Shown in pieces: positions 31,037 through 33,025 of a stretch of 33,025 nucleotides of DNA. Every line of letters starts with the position of its first letter. The stretch's first letter is position 1. Below the pieces are notes generated by a model. That model saw only the letters and a list, made by a program, of their open reading frames with translations. It was not told where the DNA came from and ran no database searches. The translations under genes and the position numbers were made by a program. Origin of the DNA: CAZCVI01 sp964502145 (GTDB lineage Bacteria; Acidobacteriota; Aminicenantia; UBA2199); assembly GCA_964502145.1 (NCBI GenBank), contig CAZCVI010000078.1, forward strand, positions 1 through 33,025, written 5' to 3'.

Positions 31037-32998
31037 ATGGGAACAGTTTTTATCAGTTATAGCTGGAGTAGTACGCCAGAACATGACGACCGCGTTCTGG
31101 CTTTAGCCAATCAATTAAGGAAAAATGGTCTGGATTGTAATATTGATAAATACGAAACCAGCCCCGCTGAAGGCTGGCCCAAATGGATGGACCGTCAAAT
31201 AGAAAAAGCAGAGCACGTCATTGTCATTTGTACAGAAGACTATTGGCAAAAAGTTATAGATGAAACTCTGCCAGGTGCCGGTAAAGGCATTAAATGGGAA
31301 TCCTTGCTGATCTATCAACACGTGTACCAAAACAATTCCCATAACTCGCGGTTTATTCCCGTTGTATTTGACCCCAAGGATTGCTCATTCATCCCAACAC
31401 CATTAAAAGCAGCCACCGTTTATTGTCTGAGCTCCCCTGGAGGGTATGAATCTCTTTACCGCAGCCTCACCCAGCAACCGGAAGTGAAGAAACCAGAACT
31501 GGGCCCCATATTAATACTTCCACCCAAAGATGTGGCACTGAATTTTCCTGCTCCCACTCCCCCGCCCAGCACTGACAACATCTCCCTAGATCGCTTACCC
31601 TCCACCGGCGCACACCTTTTCGGCAGAGAAAAAGAACTCACCCTCTTGGATGCGGCTTGGGCGGACAACAACACTCATATTTTCTCCCTCGTCGCCTGGG
31701 GCGGCGTCGGCAAAACGGCATTGGTCAACCAATGGTTGAATCAAATGGAGCGGGATCACTATCGGGGCGCACAAAAAATCTTTGGCTGGTCTTTTTACAG
31801 CCAGGGCGCCACCGAAGGCAAACAGGTCTCTGCCGATGAATTCTTTATGGAGACCCTGTTATGGTTCGGCGATGCAGATCCCCAGGCCGGTTCCGCCGTG
31901 GACAAAGGCCGCCGCTTGGCGCGGCTGGTGCGGCAGCACAAATGCTTGCTGATCCTGGACGGCTTGGAACCGCTGCAATACCCACCGAACGAAGTAAAAG
32001 GCCTGGATGGCAAATTAAAGGACCAGGGGCTGGCCGCACTCTTAAAAGAGTTGGCTCTGGGCGGGGGCAGCCAGGGTGGCTTGTGTGTCATCTCGACACG
32101 GGAACCCATCACCGACTTAAAACAGCGGCTGAACTACGGCCACCAAGAGATTCCCCTGGAACATCTGTCCACCGAGGCCGGTGTGTTATTGTTAAAGAGT
32201 CTGGGGGTGACCCTGGGTGCGCCGTTGGATTTCCAGAAGGCCGTGACGGAGTATGGGGGTCATGCGTTGGCGTTGACGTTGTTGGGGTTGTATATCAAAA
32301 ACATGCACCAGGGGGATATTCGCCGCCGGGACAAAATCAGGCAATTAAACCAGTTAAAAAAGCACGAGGCATTTCATGCGCAGCATGTGATGGTGGCCTA
32401 TGAAAGGTGGTTCGGTGAATCGGTGGAACGGGATATTCTGTTGCTGATGGGGTTGTTTGATCGTCCGGTGACCGAGGAAGTGCTGGCAGAATTGCTAAAA
32501 GAACCCGTGCTTCCGGGAGTCACAGAGCACGTGGTGGGGATTGGTGAAGAGGATTTTCAGAGTGCGTTAACCCATCTGCGCGACGTGTCTTTGTTAGGTG
32601 CAGAAGCGGGGCACAAAACCGGCACGTTGGACTGCCACCCGTTGGTGCGGGAACATTTCGGGGCGAAATTGTGTGAGACCAATCCCGACGGCTGGCAAAA
32701 GGCACACCTGCGACTGTACCACTATTTTAAGAACCTGCCCAAGAAAGAGTTTCCCGATACATTGCAGGAGATGGAACCCCTTTTCGCAGCCGTGGCCCAC
32801 GGCTGCAAGGCGGGATTGCACCAAGATGTTATGGATAAGGTGTTTAGGAAACGGATTCATAGAGGAGAAGAGCATTATGGATTAAAGAATCTGAGTGCGT
32901 TTGGTTCCGATTTAGCTGCCCTTTCTCATTTTTTTATTATGCCCTGGAGTCAACCTGTGTCAAATCTGTGCAGCAATTCTATTTTTGAACCGCTATGA
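31037..32998 (+). CDS. SEFIR/TIR-like NB-ARC ATPase, C-terminally shortened
   Basis: 653 residues. The N-terminal domain (about 1-130) is of the SEFIR/TIR-like type: VFISYSWSS, LRKNGLDCNIDKYE, WPKWMDRQIEKAEHVIVICTEDY. An NB-ARC/STAND ATPase follows from about 190: GREKEL, Walker A GGVGKT (Lys226), Walker B CLLILDGLEPL, and a sensor-like STREPI. A winged-helix-like region follows. Relatives normally continue into a repeat (often TPR) sensor; here the stretch LAALSHFFIMPWSQP, which usually leads into it, is followed after about 15 residues by a stop. I chose the ATG at 31037, with AAAGGGG six bases upstream, over an in-frame TTG at 31031. By family logic it is a receptor-type ATPase, likely antiphage or programmed-death related, now possibly inactive. 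Confidence 0.87.
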   Translation: MGTVFISYSWSSTPEHDDRVLALANQLRKNGLDCNIDKYETSPAEGWPKWMDRQIEKAEHVIVICTEDYWQKVIDETLPGAGKGIKWESLLIYQHVYQNNSHNSRFIPVVFDPKDCSFIPTPLKAATVYCLSSPGGYESLYRSLTQQPEVKKPELGPILILPPKDVALNFPAPTPPPSTDNISLDRLPSTGAHLFGREKELTLLDAAWADNNTHIFSLVAWGGVGKTALVNQWLNQMERDHYRGAQKIFGWSFYSQGATEGKQVSADEFFMETLLWFGDADPQAGSAVDKGRRLARLVRQHKCLLILDGLEPLQYPPNEVKGLDGKLKDQGLAALLKELALGGGSQGGLCVISTREPITDLKQRLNYGHQEIPLEHLSTEAGVLLLKSLGVTLGAPLDFQKAVTEYGGHALALTLLGLYIKNMHQGDIRRRDKIRQLNQLKKHEAFHAQHVMVAYERWFGESVERDILLLMGLFDRPVTEEVLAELLKEPVLPGVTEHVVGIGEEDFQSALTHLRDVSLLGAEAGHKTGTLDCHPLVREHFGAKLCETNPDGWQKAHLRLYHYFKNLPKKEFPDTLQEMEPLFAAVAHGCKAGLHQDVMDKVFRKRIHRGEEHYGLKNLSAFGSDLAALSHFFIMPWSQPVSNLCSNSIFEPL

Positions 32999-33025
32999 CG
33001 GTTCACCCCTAATTGAGAATCAAAA

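Overview
The window is bacterial chromosome. Promoters are classical sigma-70 type (several TTGACA or TTGAAA boxes 17 bp from TATAAT-like boxes), ribosome-binding sites are GGAG-like, and a housekeeping translation operon (rpmE-prfA-prmC) is present. The promoters argue against Bacteroidota. Expanded AAA/PD-(D/E)XK proteins, an Rpn-type nuclease, SEFIR and NTPase receptors, an S8 protease with PKD and GEVED domains, and a propeller/Y_Y_Y regulator fit an Acidobacteriota- or Candidatus Aminicenantes-like lineage. That placement is inference from gene content; no rRNA is present to test it.

Layout. 1-1300: tandem repeats and an Rpn-family nuclease on the minus strand. 1494-5110: promoter, rpmE, prfA, prmC and a B12-type radical SAM gene in one operon. 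5137-9108: an unknown protein, a hairpin-rich intergenic region, a nucleotidyltransferase/HEPN pair, a MATE exporter and a PIN/DUF2281 toxin-antitoxin pair. 9179-10606: a group II PLP decarboxylase on the minus strand. 10743-18315: a peptide-modification locus. 18311-22549: a truncated MazF/PemK-like remnant, a YhcH-family gene, an AAA/nuclease gene and a broken DUF4062-NTPase gene. 22604-33025: a membrane propeller/AraC regulator, a second AAA/nuclease gene, a structured leader with a large secreted subtilase, and a SEFIR-NB-ARC gene cut short at the window edge.

The most interesting part is 10953-18315. A 38-codon gene (11009-11125) with a good ribosome-binding site encodes a small peptide with an acidic N-terminal half and a Cys/Trp-rich C-terminal half. 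It is followed by five genes on the same strand: three radical SAM/SPASM proteins with PqqD-like N-termini, one shorter radical SAM protein, and one protein that has lost the radical SAM CX3CX2C motif, keeps the SPASM cysteines and is fused to an S26-type Ser/His signal-peptidase domain. This looks like a RiPP locus in which the maturase scaffold and the probable leader peptidase are one polypeptide. The peptide gene lies between 30-bp inverted repeats.

A second theme is promoter layout. At five or six accessory genes the -10 box ends 6-7 nt before the ATG, which predicts leaderless mRNAs, while the translation operon and the downstream maturase genes use ribosome-binding sites.
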